Assembly (NCBI GenBank): GCA_002162915.1
Contig: MABB01000091.1
Location: 1 to 18,303, forward strand
Reading direction: 5' to 3'
DNA: 18,303 nt
Source: Rhodospirillales bacterium 47_12_T64
GTDB taxonomy: Bacteria > Pseudomonadota > Alphaproteobacteria > Kiloniellales > Kiloniellaceae
Below the pieces are notes generated by a model. It searched no databases. It was not told the DNA's origin and worked only from the letters and a program-made list of their open reading frames with translations. Within the stretch, counting starts at the first letter, position 1. Each line of letters begins with the position of its first letter. Shown here in pieces: positions 1 through 10,040 of the stretch. The position numbers and the translations under genes were made by a program.

Positions 1-24
1 GTCGGCTAGTTAACTCCCGTCTAT

Positions 25-56
25 ATATCTAAGGCGCGGTTGTTCGCCTTAGATAT
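25..56 (-). terminator. 12-bp perfect inverted repeat, candidate terminator after the LysR gene
   Basis: The arms 25-36 and 45-56 are perfectly complementary over 12 bp and enclose an 8-nt loop, about 30 nt downstream of the LysR stop codon on the minus strand. The position and strong stem fit a transcription terminator. Neither strand has a proper U-tract after the stem (the minus strand continues with an ATATAG stretch), so a classical intrinsic terminator is not fully met. It could serve a gene left of the window, or act as an mRNA 3' stabiliser. Confidence 0.45.
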
Positions 57-87
57 TAGGGACTCAAGTAGGGATATTGGTATATCC

Positions 88-978
88 TCAGGCCAGAGTG
101 TTGAGTTCATTTTGAACGCGGATCCATTTTAAGAAAGCACGCAAGTGGTTAGAAATCAGGCCTTGTTTGTAGACGAGATGGTATCCTGTCTGTTCACCGC
201 TTGTCAGGGAAAATAACTCAATCAAGCGACCATTTTCTATGTCTTCACTTACCCAGTTTGAGGGCAGGACACCAACGCCCTGACCGTCTCGAATGGCATC
301 GCGCGTAAGGTAACTTGATAGATGTATCTTGGCGCTGTGCTTTGAAAATTCAATTCCATGGTGTTTGAGCCAATGGTTCCATTCCGAGTGTCGATCATCA
401 ATATCGCAAACCCAGGGAAGCTTGGTGATATCATGCGGTTCTTTGATCGACACGCCTTTTAAAAGTGTTGGCGCAACGACGATAGATGCATAGCTCTGCA
501 TTAACTTTTCGACTTCAAAGCCTGCCCAATCACCATTTCCATAGCGAATAGCGAGATCGTATTCTTCTCTTCGAAGATCAACGACATCACTGTTGGCATT
601 GAGGAGGATTTCGATATCGGGATGTTTTTTTCGAAAATCGCCAAGTCGTGGCATAAGCCAAAAATTGACAAAGGTCGGTGTCATGGTAACGCGTAGTGGA
701 CGCTCATCTGTATTGCTTTTGAGATCGTTTACGGCGTCGTCGATAATATCGAAACTCTTGCTTAGCTCAGCGCCCAGCTGCTGACCGGCCTCTGTTGGTG
801 CAACTCCACGCCCCTCACGGCGAGACAGGGTAATGCCAAACCATTCTTCCAGCCGCTTTATTTGCTGTGCCACAGCGGCATGGGTCACGTTCAGCTCTTT
901 TGCAGCATGGGTAAGATTGTTGTGCCGAAAAACAGCTTCAAAGGCCCTTAGACTGGATAGGGAAGGAAAGTTACGCAT
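88..978 (-). CDS. LysR-family transcriptional regulator, GcvA-like
   Basis: This 296-residue protein has the standard LysR layout. A winged helix-turn-helix occupies about residues 4-63: it opens PSLSSLRAFEAV, the recognition region is AAKELNVTHAAVAQQIKRLE, and RVAPTEAG-type residues (here GVAPTEAG) close it. A periplasmic-binding-protein-like effector domain covers about 90-290. The opening MRNFPSLSSLRAF resembles the GcvA/AmpR-like subgroup. The ATG fits that family N-terminus, although no clear Shine-Dalgarno sequence precedes it. The gene diverges from the alpha/beta hydrolase across a 345-bp gap, the arrangement typical of a LysR regulator and its target; that link is inference. The ligand cannot be told from sequence. 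Confidence 0.93.
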   Translation of the reverse strand: MRNFPSLSSLRAFEAVFRHNNLTHAAKELNVTHAAVAQQIKRLEEWFGITLSRREGRGVAPTEAGQQLGAELSKSFDIIDDAVNDLKSNTDERPLRVTMTPTFVNFWLMPRLGDFRKKHPDIEILLNANSDVVDLRREEYDLAIRYGNGDWAGFEVEKLMQSYASIVVAPTLLKGVSIKEPHDITKLPWVCDIDDRHSEWNHWLKHHGIEFSKHSAKIHLSSYLTRDAIRDGQGVGVLPSNWVSEDIENGRLIELFSLTSGEQTGYHLVYKQGLISNHLRAFLKWIRVQNELNTLA

Positions 979-990
979 TACAATATGTAA
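978..990. promoter_or_regulatory. Perfect 13-bp palindrome of LysR-box form (T-N11-A) at the LysR start
   Basis: TTACAATATGTAA consists of 5-bp perfect arms (978-982 and 986-990) around ATA. It matches the T-N11-A pattern of LysR-type binding sites and overlaps the first base of the LysR start codon. A second small palindrome, CATTAATG, lies at 1001-1008. The location suits autorepression of the regulator. The pattern is short and AT-rich, so chance occurrence is possible. Confidence 0.35.
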
Positions 991-1323
991 GGTGAGCTAA
1001 CATTAATGAATTTTTCCTAAATTGATAAAAACCATAAAGCCGCTGATATTTATGAGAGTAATTCCATGAAAGGAACAAGGCAATGATAAATATTTTAGGC
1101 GAATCTTACATTTTGGCAACGCGGTTGGATAATCGTGATAACCTGAGTTTCGAAATTGAAACAGCATCAAGCCGACGGTTCAAGGGGGCAAGGTTGGATC
1201 GAGAAATCAGTGAGCCCAGGGTAAGAAGGGGCCGTATATTACACTTGCATCGTTTGTTTCATTGGGCCCGAGCACTATTGCCCTCACAAGCATTAGAAAC
1301 AGATGGTTTTCCCAGAGGGCCAC
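979..1323. other. Divergent intergenic region between LysR and hydrolase genes
   Basis: The 345 bp between the two divergent genes are AT-rich near the LysR start (979-1060) and then more balanced. They contain the LysR-box-like palindrome, a possible plus-strand promoter at 1022-1050, and an 82-codon open frame with its own Shine-Dalgarno sequence. No RNA gene or terminator is visible. One GANTC site lies at 1101-1105. Confidence 0.6.
1022..1050 (+). promoter_or_regulatory. Candidate sigma-70 promoter reading toward the hydrolase
   Basis: TTGATA (1022-1027, 5 of 6 matches to the -35 consensus) is followed by a 17-bp spacer and GATATT (1045-1050, 4 of 6 matches to the -10 consensus). Transcription would start near 1057, about 265 nt ahead of the hydrolase and just before the AAAGGA preceding the small ORF at 1083. 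Prediction by eye only. Confidence 0.35.
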
Positions 1324-1331
1324 ATGCTTAA
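1083..1331 (+). CDS. Doubtful 82-residue ORF overlapping the hydrolase start
   Basis: I do not recognise this product. The ATG at 1083 has a fair Shine-Dalgarno sequence (AAAGGA with about 8 nt spacing). Its TAA at 1329-1331 lies 8 nt into the hydrolase gene in another frame, an arrangement compatible with translational coupling. Against it, the peptide has no recognisable domain, signal or membrane segment, and its second half is arginine- and histidine-rich with little hydrophobic periodicity, as in spurious frames. It may be a leader ORF, a decayed gene remnant or chance. Confidence 0.2.
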   Translation: MINILGESYILATRLDNRDNLSFEIETASSRRFKGARLDREISEPRVRRGRILHLHRLFHWARALLPSQALETDGFPRGPHA

Positions 1332-2136
1332 ACTTGATCGCCGCTTTAATTTTGAAGGACAGTCTGTTGCCTGGGGTGTTATGGGGCAAGGAGACCCACT
1401 GGTTCTTATTCACGGGACACCCTTTTCATCTCAGGTATGGCGAAGGATTGCACCACTTCTCGCAAGCAAATGGCAGGTGTATTTCTTTGATTTGATTGGC
1501 TATGGGCAATCAGAAAAACACGCAGGTCAGGATGTTTCTCTCGCCGTGCAAAATCAAGTGCTCACGGCGTTAATGCATGAATGGCAACTTTCTCAGCCGG
1601 CTGTGTTATGCCATGACTTTGGAGGTGCGACTGCACTACGGGCTTATTATCTGAACAAGCTCAGATACTCAAAATTAACAATGATCGATCCTGTGGCTCT
1701 TGCTCCTTGGGGATCTCCCTTTGTGCAACATGTCCGCAGTCATGAGGCTGCTTTTGCAAACATGCCAGACTATATGCATGCCGCATTGCTGCGTGTTTAT
1801 TTACAGGGAGCTGCTTATAGGGAACTCGATGAAGACACCTTCGGGGTTTATATGGAGCCATGGCAAGGAGATACGGGCAAGCCTGCGTTTTATCGGCAAA
1901 TTGCGCAAATGGATGAGGCGTATACTGATGAAATCTCTGGTTGCTATAAGCCAATGGATTGCCCTGTGAAAATTCTTTGGGGTCAAAAAGACAAATGGCT
2001 GCCGATATCTCAGGGAAACCAGTTGGCAGAAAAGCTGACAAGTGGAGAGATAATCGCCGTTTCGGGATCGGGCCATTTGATGCAGGAGGATCGTCCCGAA
2101 GCTATCCTCGCTGCAATGATGGACGATTTGTTGTAA
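1324..2136 (+). CDS. Alpha/beta hydrolase with aspartate nucleophile (epoxide hydrolase / haloalkane dehalogenase type)
   Basis: The 270-residue protein is a complete alpha/beta-hydrolase fold enzyme. Visible parts are the oxyanion motif HGTP (residues 30-33), the nucleophile elbow C-H-D-F-G-G with Asp98, a cap region of about 130-205, the acid Asp223 in LWGQKD, and His251 in GSGHLMQEDRP. An Asp nucleophile is characteristic of epoxide hydrolases and haloalkane dehalogenases. The halide-binding Trp that follows the nucleophile in DhaA-type dehalogenases is Phe99 here, and the Asn of HGNP is Thr32, which argues against a classical dehalogenase. No signal peptide is seen, so it is probably cytoplasmic. 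I chose ATG 1324 over the in-frame ATG 1303 because AGAGGG at 1314-1319 precedes only the former at usable spacing. The substrate is unknown. Confidence 0.88.
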   Translation: MLKLDRRFNFEGQSVAWGVMGQGDPLVLIHGTPFSSQVWRRIAPLLASKWQVYFFDLIGYGQSEKHAGQDVSLAVQNQVLTALMHEWQLSQPAVLCHDFGGATALRAYYLNKLRYSKLTMIDPVALAPWGSPFVQHVRSHEAAFANMPDYMHAALLRVYLQGAAYRELDEDTFGVYMEPWQGDTGKPAFYRQIAQMDEAYTDEISGCYKPMDCPVKILWGQKDKWLPISQGNQLAEKLTSGEIIAVSGSGHLMQEDRPEAILAAMMDDLL

Positions 2137-2158
2137 GCCGTTCGGCGAGTTGTTTTCC

Positions 2159-3073
2159 TTATTGAGCCTGACGATGGATTGTTTTGGAACGGTGGGATCG
2201 CAAAATTTTTGCCGAGGCGGTGAGTGCCCCACCAACGATGAGAAGGCAGGCAATGGCGATAATCCAACTGGCTTCAGCTAATCCTGCTGATATCAATACC
2301 AGTGTGCTCAGCAGAGGCGCGGCATAGGAGATTGCACCGAGAACCTGTATGTCACCGTGTTTTGTCCCGTAATCCCAAACAAAGAAGGCAAGTCCAACCG
2401 GGCCAATGCCAAGGGCAATAATGGCTATCGATTGCGTGAGATCCGGTGTCACCCAGCTTTCGATAAACAGATGACATGCTAGTCCCAATAGGGCTGTTGC
2501 CCCACAGAAACCTGTTACAGCTTCACTCGGCACATGGCTGAATTTCCGGTTAAGAACAGAATAGCCTGACCAGGTGAGTGCACAGGCGATGGCAGCCAGA
2601 TAGCCAGTGGTGTGTTCTGCATTTAGGGAGAGGGATTGCCCTTTGGTGACAATGAGGACAGCGCCAGCAAGCCCCAACAGGGTACCTGCGATATGAAACC
2701 AGTAGAGGCGCTCACCGGGTAAAAGGGCTGAAAAGAAGACGATCAGTAAAGGCCAGAGATAGGCGATAAGGCTGGCCTCAACGGGGGGCGCATTATGCAG
2801 GGCCAGGAAATAAAGAAAATGGTAGCCGAATAGGCCACCTACAGAGATAATCCAGACCAAGGGCCGTTGTTTCAACTTTGAAAGGCTTTCCTTTCCTTTG
2901 CGTGCAAGAACAATAAGGCCGGAGAAAAAGGCAATAGAGAACGACAGCGTTAGGAGCTGAAAGGTTGGGATGCCTTTTGCCCAGGTGGTAAAAAGAGCGA
3001 GTAGGGCCCATAGAAGAACGGCAATGCCGCCAATAAGAGTGGCCCGTAGTTTTAGAGAATGAGTGTCGGTCAT
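2159..3073 (-). CDS. EamA/DMT-family transporter, YddG-like exporter
   Basis: This 304-residue integral membrane protein has about ten hydrophobic segments in two EamA repeats (roughly residues 12-142 and 156-290) and a basic cytoplasmic tail (RSHRSKTIHRQAQ). The stretches EASLIAYLWPLLIVFF (99-114) and FVWDYGTKHGDIQVLGAISYAAP (231-253) resemble the YddG branch of the drug/metabolite transporters, which exports aromatic amino acids and related compounds in enterobacteria. The actual substrate here is not known. The ATG is preceded by GGAT at about 9 nt. The AraC regulator lies 156 nt upstream on the same strand and is a plausible controller. The gene ends 22 nt from the convergent hydrolase end, with no terminator visible between them. 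Confidence 0.9.
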   Translation of the reverse strand: MTDTHSLKLRATLIGGIAVLLWALLALFTTWAKGIPTFQLLTLSFSIAFFSGLIVLARKGKESLSKLKQRPLVWIISVGGLFGYHFLYFLALHNAPPVEASLIAYLWPLLIVFFSALLPGERLYWFHIAGTLLGLAGAVLIVTKGQSLSLNAEHTTGYLAAIACALTWSGYSVLNRKFSHVPSEAVTGFCGATALLGLACHLFIESWVTPDLTQSIAIIALGIGPVGLAFFVWDYGTKHGDIQVLGAISYAAPLLSTLVLISAGLAEASWIIAIACLLIVGGALTASAKILRSHRSKTIHRQAQ

Positions 3074-3177
3074 GTGCGCTTATCCAGAGTTGATGCACGC
3101 AGTTTAAGCTCTTTGGTACCGAAGTCTTGCCCGCGGTTCTGATTGTTTATACCCAGATTCCAGTCACTTGGTTATTC

Positions 3178-3209
3178 TTTGCCCCTTGGTATCATTTATT
3201 CAGGGCAAA
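3178..3209. promoter_or_regulatory. 7-bp dyad between the AraC gene and the exporter gene
   Basis: TTTGCCC (3178-3184) and GGGCAAA (3203-3209) form a perfect inverted repeat with 18 nt between the arms. It lies 105-136 nt upstream of the exporter start and just after the regulator's stop. No U-tract follows, so an operator seems as likely as a terminator. AraC-family sites are usually direct repeats, so the assignment is weak. A TATAAA -10-like element lies closer to the exporter but has no convincing -35. Confidence 0.25.
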
Positions 3210-3229
3210 TTTATAAACGCAAATTAACT

Positions 3230-3979
3230 TTAATCTCTGTTATCGCTTCGTTCTTTACCCGGTGCCTGCCCATATATTTTGCGGTAGGCCCGATTAAAGC
3301 TGCTTTGATCGGCGTAACCAACTTCCTGAGCAATCTGTGAAAGCGGCACTGTGCTATCAAGGACGAGTTGGCGTGCGCGCTCGAGCTTTAGCCTGGTTTG
3401 AAATCTCTGAGGGGTGTAGCCCAGAACATTGTTGAACAGCGAATGGAGGTGGCTAACTGACAGACACGCCGCCGAAGCGATGTCTTTGGAAGAAAGATTA
3501 CGGGTGTGGTTCTCTCTTATATACTTCAAAGCGCTTTGAAGTTTGGCAGGAAGTACATTTTCTTTGGTATTTGAGTTTTCTGCAAGTGCGAGGAGGAAGA
3601 GTTTGATCCCCTGTTCTCCCAAAGATGTTAGTCCTCGATCTTTCAGTTCGATAGCGGTAAAGCGGCTGAGGTTAAGCAGCCCTTCATCGAGGGGAAACAG
3701 AATCTGGTTGTGAGCGCGGTCCCAGAGGGAGTTTAGCTCTGGCATGTAACTGGCGTCGGCAAAATTAAAATCGACCACAGTAAAGCTGTTTGGGTTTCGC
3801 CCACGAAAAGCGTGGGTATCATTTGCCGTGATAACCGCGACCTGATCAATATTGGCAATGCCCGACGATTGTTCGGCCTCTAGCTCCAGTTCACCCCTGT
3901 GTGGGATGATCAGTTGGTGAAAGGTGCTGTGGCTGTGGCTTTTGAAGTCACTGTCGTAGCTTTTAATATTTGCTTCCAT
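3230..3979 (-). CDS. AraC-family transcriptional regulator
   Basis: The 249-residue protein has an N-terminal cupin-like sensor region (about 5-100, with histidines at 15, 17, 21 and 27 and the segment IANIDQVAVITANDTHAF). The C-terminal AraC/XylS DNA-binding domain spans about 145-245. Its first helix-turn-helix is around 163-184 (LSSKDIASAACLSVSHLHSLF). The second includes the family signature GYADQSSFNRAYRKIYGQAP (221-240). The spacing and both motifs are intact. It sits upstream of the YddG-like exporter on the same strand, 156 nt away, an arrangement that suggests local control of that exporter; this is inference. No Shine-Dalgarno sequence precedes the ATG, and a -10-like TAAAAT ends only 7 nt upstream, so a leaderless message is possible. 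The inducer is unknown. Confidence 0.92.
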   Translation of the reverse strand: MEANIKSYDSDFKSHSHSTFHQLIIPHRGELELEAEQSSGIANIDQVAVITANDTHAFRGRNPNSFTVVDFNFADASYMPELNSLWDRAHNQILFPLDEGLLNLSRFTAIELKDRGLTSLGEQGIKLFLLALAENSNTKENVLPAKLQSALKYIRENHTRNLSSKDIASAACLSVSHLHSLFNNVLGYTPQRFQTRLKLERARQLVLDSTVPLSQIAQEVGYADQSSFNRAYRKIYGQAPGKERSDNRD

Positions 3980-3986
3980 GTTGATG

Positions 3987-4014
3987 ATTTTATCAGGCCT
4001 GTCGCATAAGCCAA
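3987..4014 (-). promoter_or_regulatory. Candidate promoter for a leaderless AraC-regulator message
   Basis: On the minus strand TTGGCT (4009-4014), a 16-bp spacer and TAAAAT (3987-3992) resemble a sigma-70 promoter (4 of 6 and 5 of 6 matches). The -10 ends 7 nt before the ATG, so transcription would begin at or next to the start codon. The absence of a Shine-Dalgarno sequence there is consistent with this. Confidence 0.3.
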
Positions 4015-4081
4015 GCCATCAACGCTGAACGTGTCGTAAGCTGATAGTGCTCTTGGCTCTGAGACTGGAATACCAAATCCC

Positions 4082-7866
<3,785 letters not shown>

Positions 7867-7880
7867 AGCTTACCCGCCTG

Positions 7881-8720
7881 TTAGAGTATTGAATCCCAGA
7901 CATCGGAAATCCATGAGCCGTCTTTTTCTTCAGGCTCAAGATCTTGGTCAGTTAAAAGCGCGTAACTATCCTGGTACCAGCGATCCCCGGGAAAGTTATG
8001 ACCGAGCACAGAAGCTGTTGCCTGTGCTTCATCAATAATGCCCAATGCCAAATAGGATTCGACAAGTCTGTGTAGTGCTTCTGGAACGTGCGTGGTTGTT
8101 TGGAATTGGCCAATTACCATCCTGAAGCGATTGATAGCAGCAAGATATTCTTTCCGGTTGAGGTAATACCGACCGATGGTCATCTGTTTTCCAGCAAGGT
8201 GATCATTGGCGAGATCGACTTTTAGCTGAGCATCTCGTGCATACTTACTCTGGGGAAAGCGTCTCACAACGTCCCGAAGAGCGGTTAATGCTTCTCTGGT
8301 CATCTTTTGATCACGGCCAACGTCGGAAATCTGTTCGTAGAAACTCAAAGCTTTGAGGTAGTAAGCATAGGGAGTGTCACGGTTGCCAGGATGCAGATCA
8401 ATGAAACGATCCAATGCGCTAATGGCGTCATCGTATTTGTTTTCTGTATAGAGCGCATAGGCAGCCATCAACTGAGCCTTTGAAGCCCAGACTGAATAAG
8501 GATGCTGACGCTCTACCTCATCAAATAACTGGGCTGCTTTTACGTTTTCTCCAGCCTTGAGCGCATTGTTGGCGTTGTTGTAAAGCTCTTCCACTGGTCT
8601 CTCAACATACACGGGCTTTTCGTCTGAGCTACAGGCTGCAAGGCTTGCAGCCAGGGACAATGCCCAGATTGTACGTGTGAAGGGTGTTGCAATTAACTGT
8701 CTTAATAGACCGGATTTCAT
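7881..8720 (-). CDS. bamD: Outer-membrane assembly lipoprotein BamD
   Basis: BamD is the lipoprotein partner of BamA in the beta-barrel assembly machine, anchored in the inner leaflet of the outer membrane. The 279-residue precursor starts with a basic region and hydrophobic segment and ends in a lipobox SLAAC, so Cys30 is the predicted lipidated residue. Tetratricopeptide-type helical repeats run from about 42 to 265 (VEELYNNANNALKAGENVKAAQLFDEVERQHPYS, KYDDAISALDRFIDLHPGN and later repeats), as in BamD/ComL. The length is slightly above E. coli BamD (245). A good promoter lies about 57 nt upstream of the ATG and a possible lpxC terminator lies beyond it, so bamD-recN-ligA may be a separate transcript from the division genes. 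Confidence 0.95.
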   Translation of the reverse strand: MKSGLLRQLIATPFTRTIWALSLAASLAACSSDEKPVYVERPVEELYNNANNALKAGENVKAAQLFDEVERQHPYSVWASKAQLMAAYALYTENKYDDAISALDRFIDLHPGNRDTPYAYYLKALSFYEQISDVGRDQKMTREALTALRDVVRRFPQSKYARDAQLKVDLANDHLAGKQMTIGRYYLNRKEYLAAINRFRMVIGQFQTTTHVPEALHRLVESYLALGIIDEAQATASVLGHNFPGDRWYQDSYALLTDQDLEPEEKDGSWISDVWDSIL

Positions 8721-8776
8721 TTCACGTTACTCTTTCCGTTAGCCATTTTGCTTACCAAAGGCTGAATTGTCAGAGC

Positions 8777-8805
8777 ACTATAGGGCTTCGTTATCTTGTC
8801 CTCAA
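8777..8805 (-). promoter_or_regulatory. Candidate promoter of bamD-recN-ligA
   Basis: On the minus strand TTGAGG (8805-8800), exactly 17 bp and TATAGT (8782-8777) match the sigma-70 consensus in 4 and 5 of 6 positions. The predicted start near 8770 leaves an untranslated leader of about 50 nt. An 8-bp inverted repeat (8820-8827 with 8850-8857, 22-nt loop) lies just upstream of the -35 and might be an operator. Confidence 0.5.
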
Positions 8806-8868
8806 GAGTACTGAAGCTTTCTTGATCCTAAAGGAGGGAAATAAATTGTGATCAAGATAGAAGATAGC

Positions 8869-8906
8869 AAAAGAGACCCGAAAATCAGGGTAAACTCAGG
8901 CTCTTT
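8869..8906 (-). terminator. Possible terminator after lpxC
   Basis: AAAGAG (8870-8875) pairs with CTCTTT (8901-8906), and an inner ACCC/GGGT pair (8876-8879 with 8888-8891) can stack on it with a one-sided bulge. On the minus strand the stem ends in TTTT; on the plus strand it is followed by TTTATTTTT. It lies 22 nt past the lpxC stop. The stem is imperfect and the U-tract short, so efficiency is uncertain. Confidence 0.35.
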
Positions 8907-8927
8907 ATTTTTGGGAGGCGTCTAAAT

Positions 8928-9884
8928 CTAGACGCTTGCTGCGACAGCTTTTTCCGGTACGGAAAATGCGGCTCCGCGGGATGCCTTTTCTGCAACAGGT
9001 AATGTGACCCATTCCCAGGCACTGTTATCAGAAAGAAGCTTTTTAACAAGGCGATAAGTCTGAGCGTGACCCGTGCGATCACCATGATAGTGACCAACAA
9101 TAGGAGCACCAGCCAGATATAGGTCCCCGATGGAATCCAGAATTTTGTGGCGTACAAACTCGTTCGCATAACGAAGCCCGCCTTCGTTCATGACAGTGTC
9201 GCCGTCGATGACAATTGCATTATCCAGAGAGCCACCACGGGCGAGGCCCATTTTACGAAGTTGGTCTACTTCTTGAAGAAAACCAAAGGTGCGTGCACGG
9301 CTTACTTCTTGCTTGTAGTGATCAGGAGTAACTTCCATGAAAAGTTCCTGACGGCCGATTGCCTGACTTTCAAAGTCGATCTCGAAACTTACTGAGAAGC
9401 TTTCCGCTGGACTTAAGGTACCGGACCGGGTCCCTTTTTCGTCATCGCATACTTCCTTGAGGATGCGAATAGCCCGTTTAGGGGCATTCTGTTCGATGAC
9501 GCCAGCACATTCGATCAGGAAAACAAACGGCGATGAACTCCCGTCCATTACCGGGACTTCGCAGGCATTAATGTCGATATAGCAATTGTCGATACCAAAG
9601 CCTGCCAAGGCTGACATAAGGTGTTCGATGGTTGCAATCTTTACACCATCTTTGACGAGTGTCGTACAAAGCGGGGATTCAATTGCATATTCCCAGGTGG
9701 CGGGGATAACAACGCCTTTTCCTGCGACATCAGTACGGCGGAAAACAATTCCGGCACCGGGTTCTGCAGGATGTAAAGTCATGTTGACGTTATCACCGGA
9801 ATGCAGACCAACACCAGAGCAATTAATAGGGCTCTTGAGTGTTTTCTGTTTCTGTACGTGATTGGCAGTAATGTTGGTTTTCAT
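8928..9884 (-). CDS. lpxC: UDP-3-O-acyl-N-acetylglucosamine deacetylase LpxC
   Basis: LpxC performs the committed step of lipid A synthesis, a Zn-dependent deacetylation of UDP-3-O-acyl-GlcNAc in the cytoplasm. The 318 residues (E. coli 305) carry TIEHLMSALAG with Glu87 and zinc ligand His88. HKILDSIGDLYL supplies His246 and Asp250, and the probable catalytic histidine is His273 in RTGHAQT. The duplicated domain layout is intact. The start ATG has no strong Shine-Dalgarno sequence (a G-run lies about 25 nt upstream), and MKTNITANHV extends the family N-terminus by about ten residues before QKTLKSPI. It follows ftsZ by 156 nt, the usual place at the end of the dcw cluster, and is separated from it by a strong stem-loop. 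The product makes the organism an LPS-bearing Gram-negative. Confidence 0.97.
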   Translation of the reverse strand: MKTNITANHVQKQKTLKSPINCSGVGLHSGDNVNMTLHPAEPGAGIVFRRTDVAGKGVVIPATWEYAIESPLCTTLVKDGVKIATIEHLMSALAGFGIDNCYIDINACEVPVMDGSSSPFVFLIECAGVIEQNAPKRAIRILKEVCDDEKGTRSGTLSPAESFSVSFEIDFESQAIGRQELFMEVTPDHYKQEVSRARTFGFLQEVDQLRKMGLARGGSLDNAIVIDGDTVMNEGGLRYANEFVRHKILDSIGDLYLAGAPIVGHYHGDRTGHAQTYRLVKKLLSDNSAWEWVTLPVAEKASRGAAFSVPEKAVAASV

Positions 9885-9948
9885 GAGTACGCTTCGTTTG
9901 TCAGTTATTCCCCCCGGAAGCAGCCGCGCTGTTCATCCGACAAAATGC

Positions 9949-9978
9949 AACAAGGGAACGATAGCTCGTCCCCTTGTT
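9949..9978 (-). terminator. Strong stem-loop between ftsZ and lpxC, probable terminator or attenuator
   Basis: Arms 9949-9961 and 9966-9978 pair over 13 bp around a 4-nt loop. The single mismatch seen on the plus strand becomes a G-U pair in minus-strand RNA, so the stem is complete in the transcript that matters. The following minus-strand sequence GTTGCATTTTGTC has only a broken U-tract, which suggests partial termination. It would lower lpxC expression relative to ftsZ, or protect the ftsZ message 3' end. Confidence 0.6.
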
Positions 9979-10040
9979 TCTAACAAATCACTGTTTGTTT
10001 CAATATGTTACGAAATGTAACGTACTCTGTAATATTCGTG

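Noticed and set aside
1303..1323. Seven-residue upstream extension of the hydrolase from ATG 1303
   Set aside because: No Shine-Dalgarno sequence precedes it, while AGAGGG precedes ATG 1324.
2137..2158. Bidirectional terminator in the 22-nt convergent gap between hydrolase and exporter
   Set aside because: Only GCCG-TT-CGGC is present, too short a stem and loop for a terminator.
1801..2253. 150-codon minus-strand frame opposite the hydrolase and across the convergent junction
   Set aside because: The translation has no family features, and the overlapping hydrolase and exporter are both clearly real.
4009..4058. AGCCAAG/CTTGGCT 7-bp inverted repeat after ligA as a terminator
   Set aside because: The loop is 36 nt, inner pairing is broken and there is no U-tract; one arm also falls in the candidate AraC-gene promoter. 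It is not strong enough to annotate.
10007..10021. GTTAC-N5-GTAAC palindrome after ftsZ as a regulator site
   Set aside because: The arms are only 5 bp, the site lies between a stop codon and a terminator-like stem, and nothing else supports a function.
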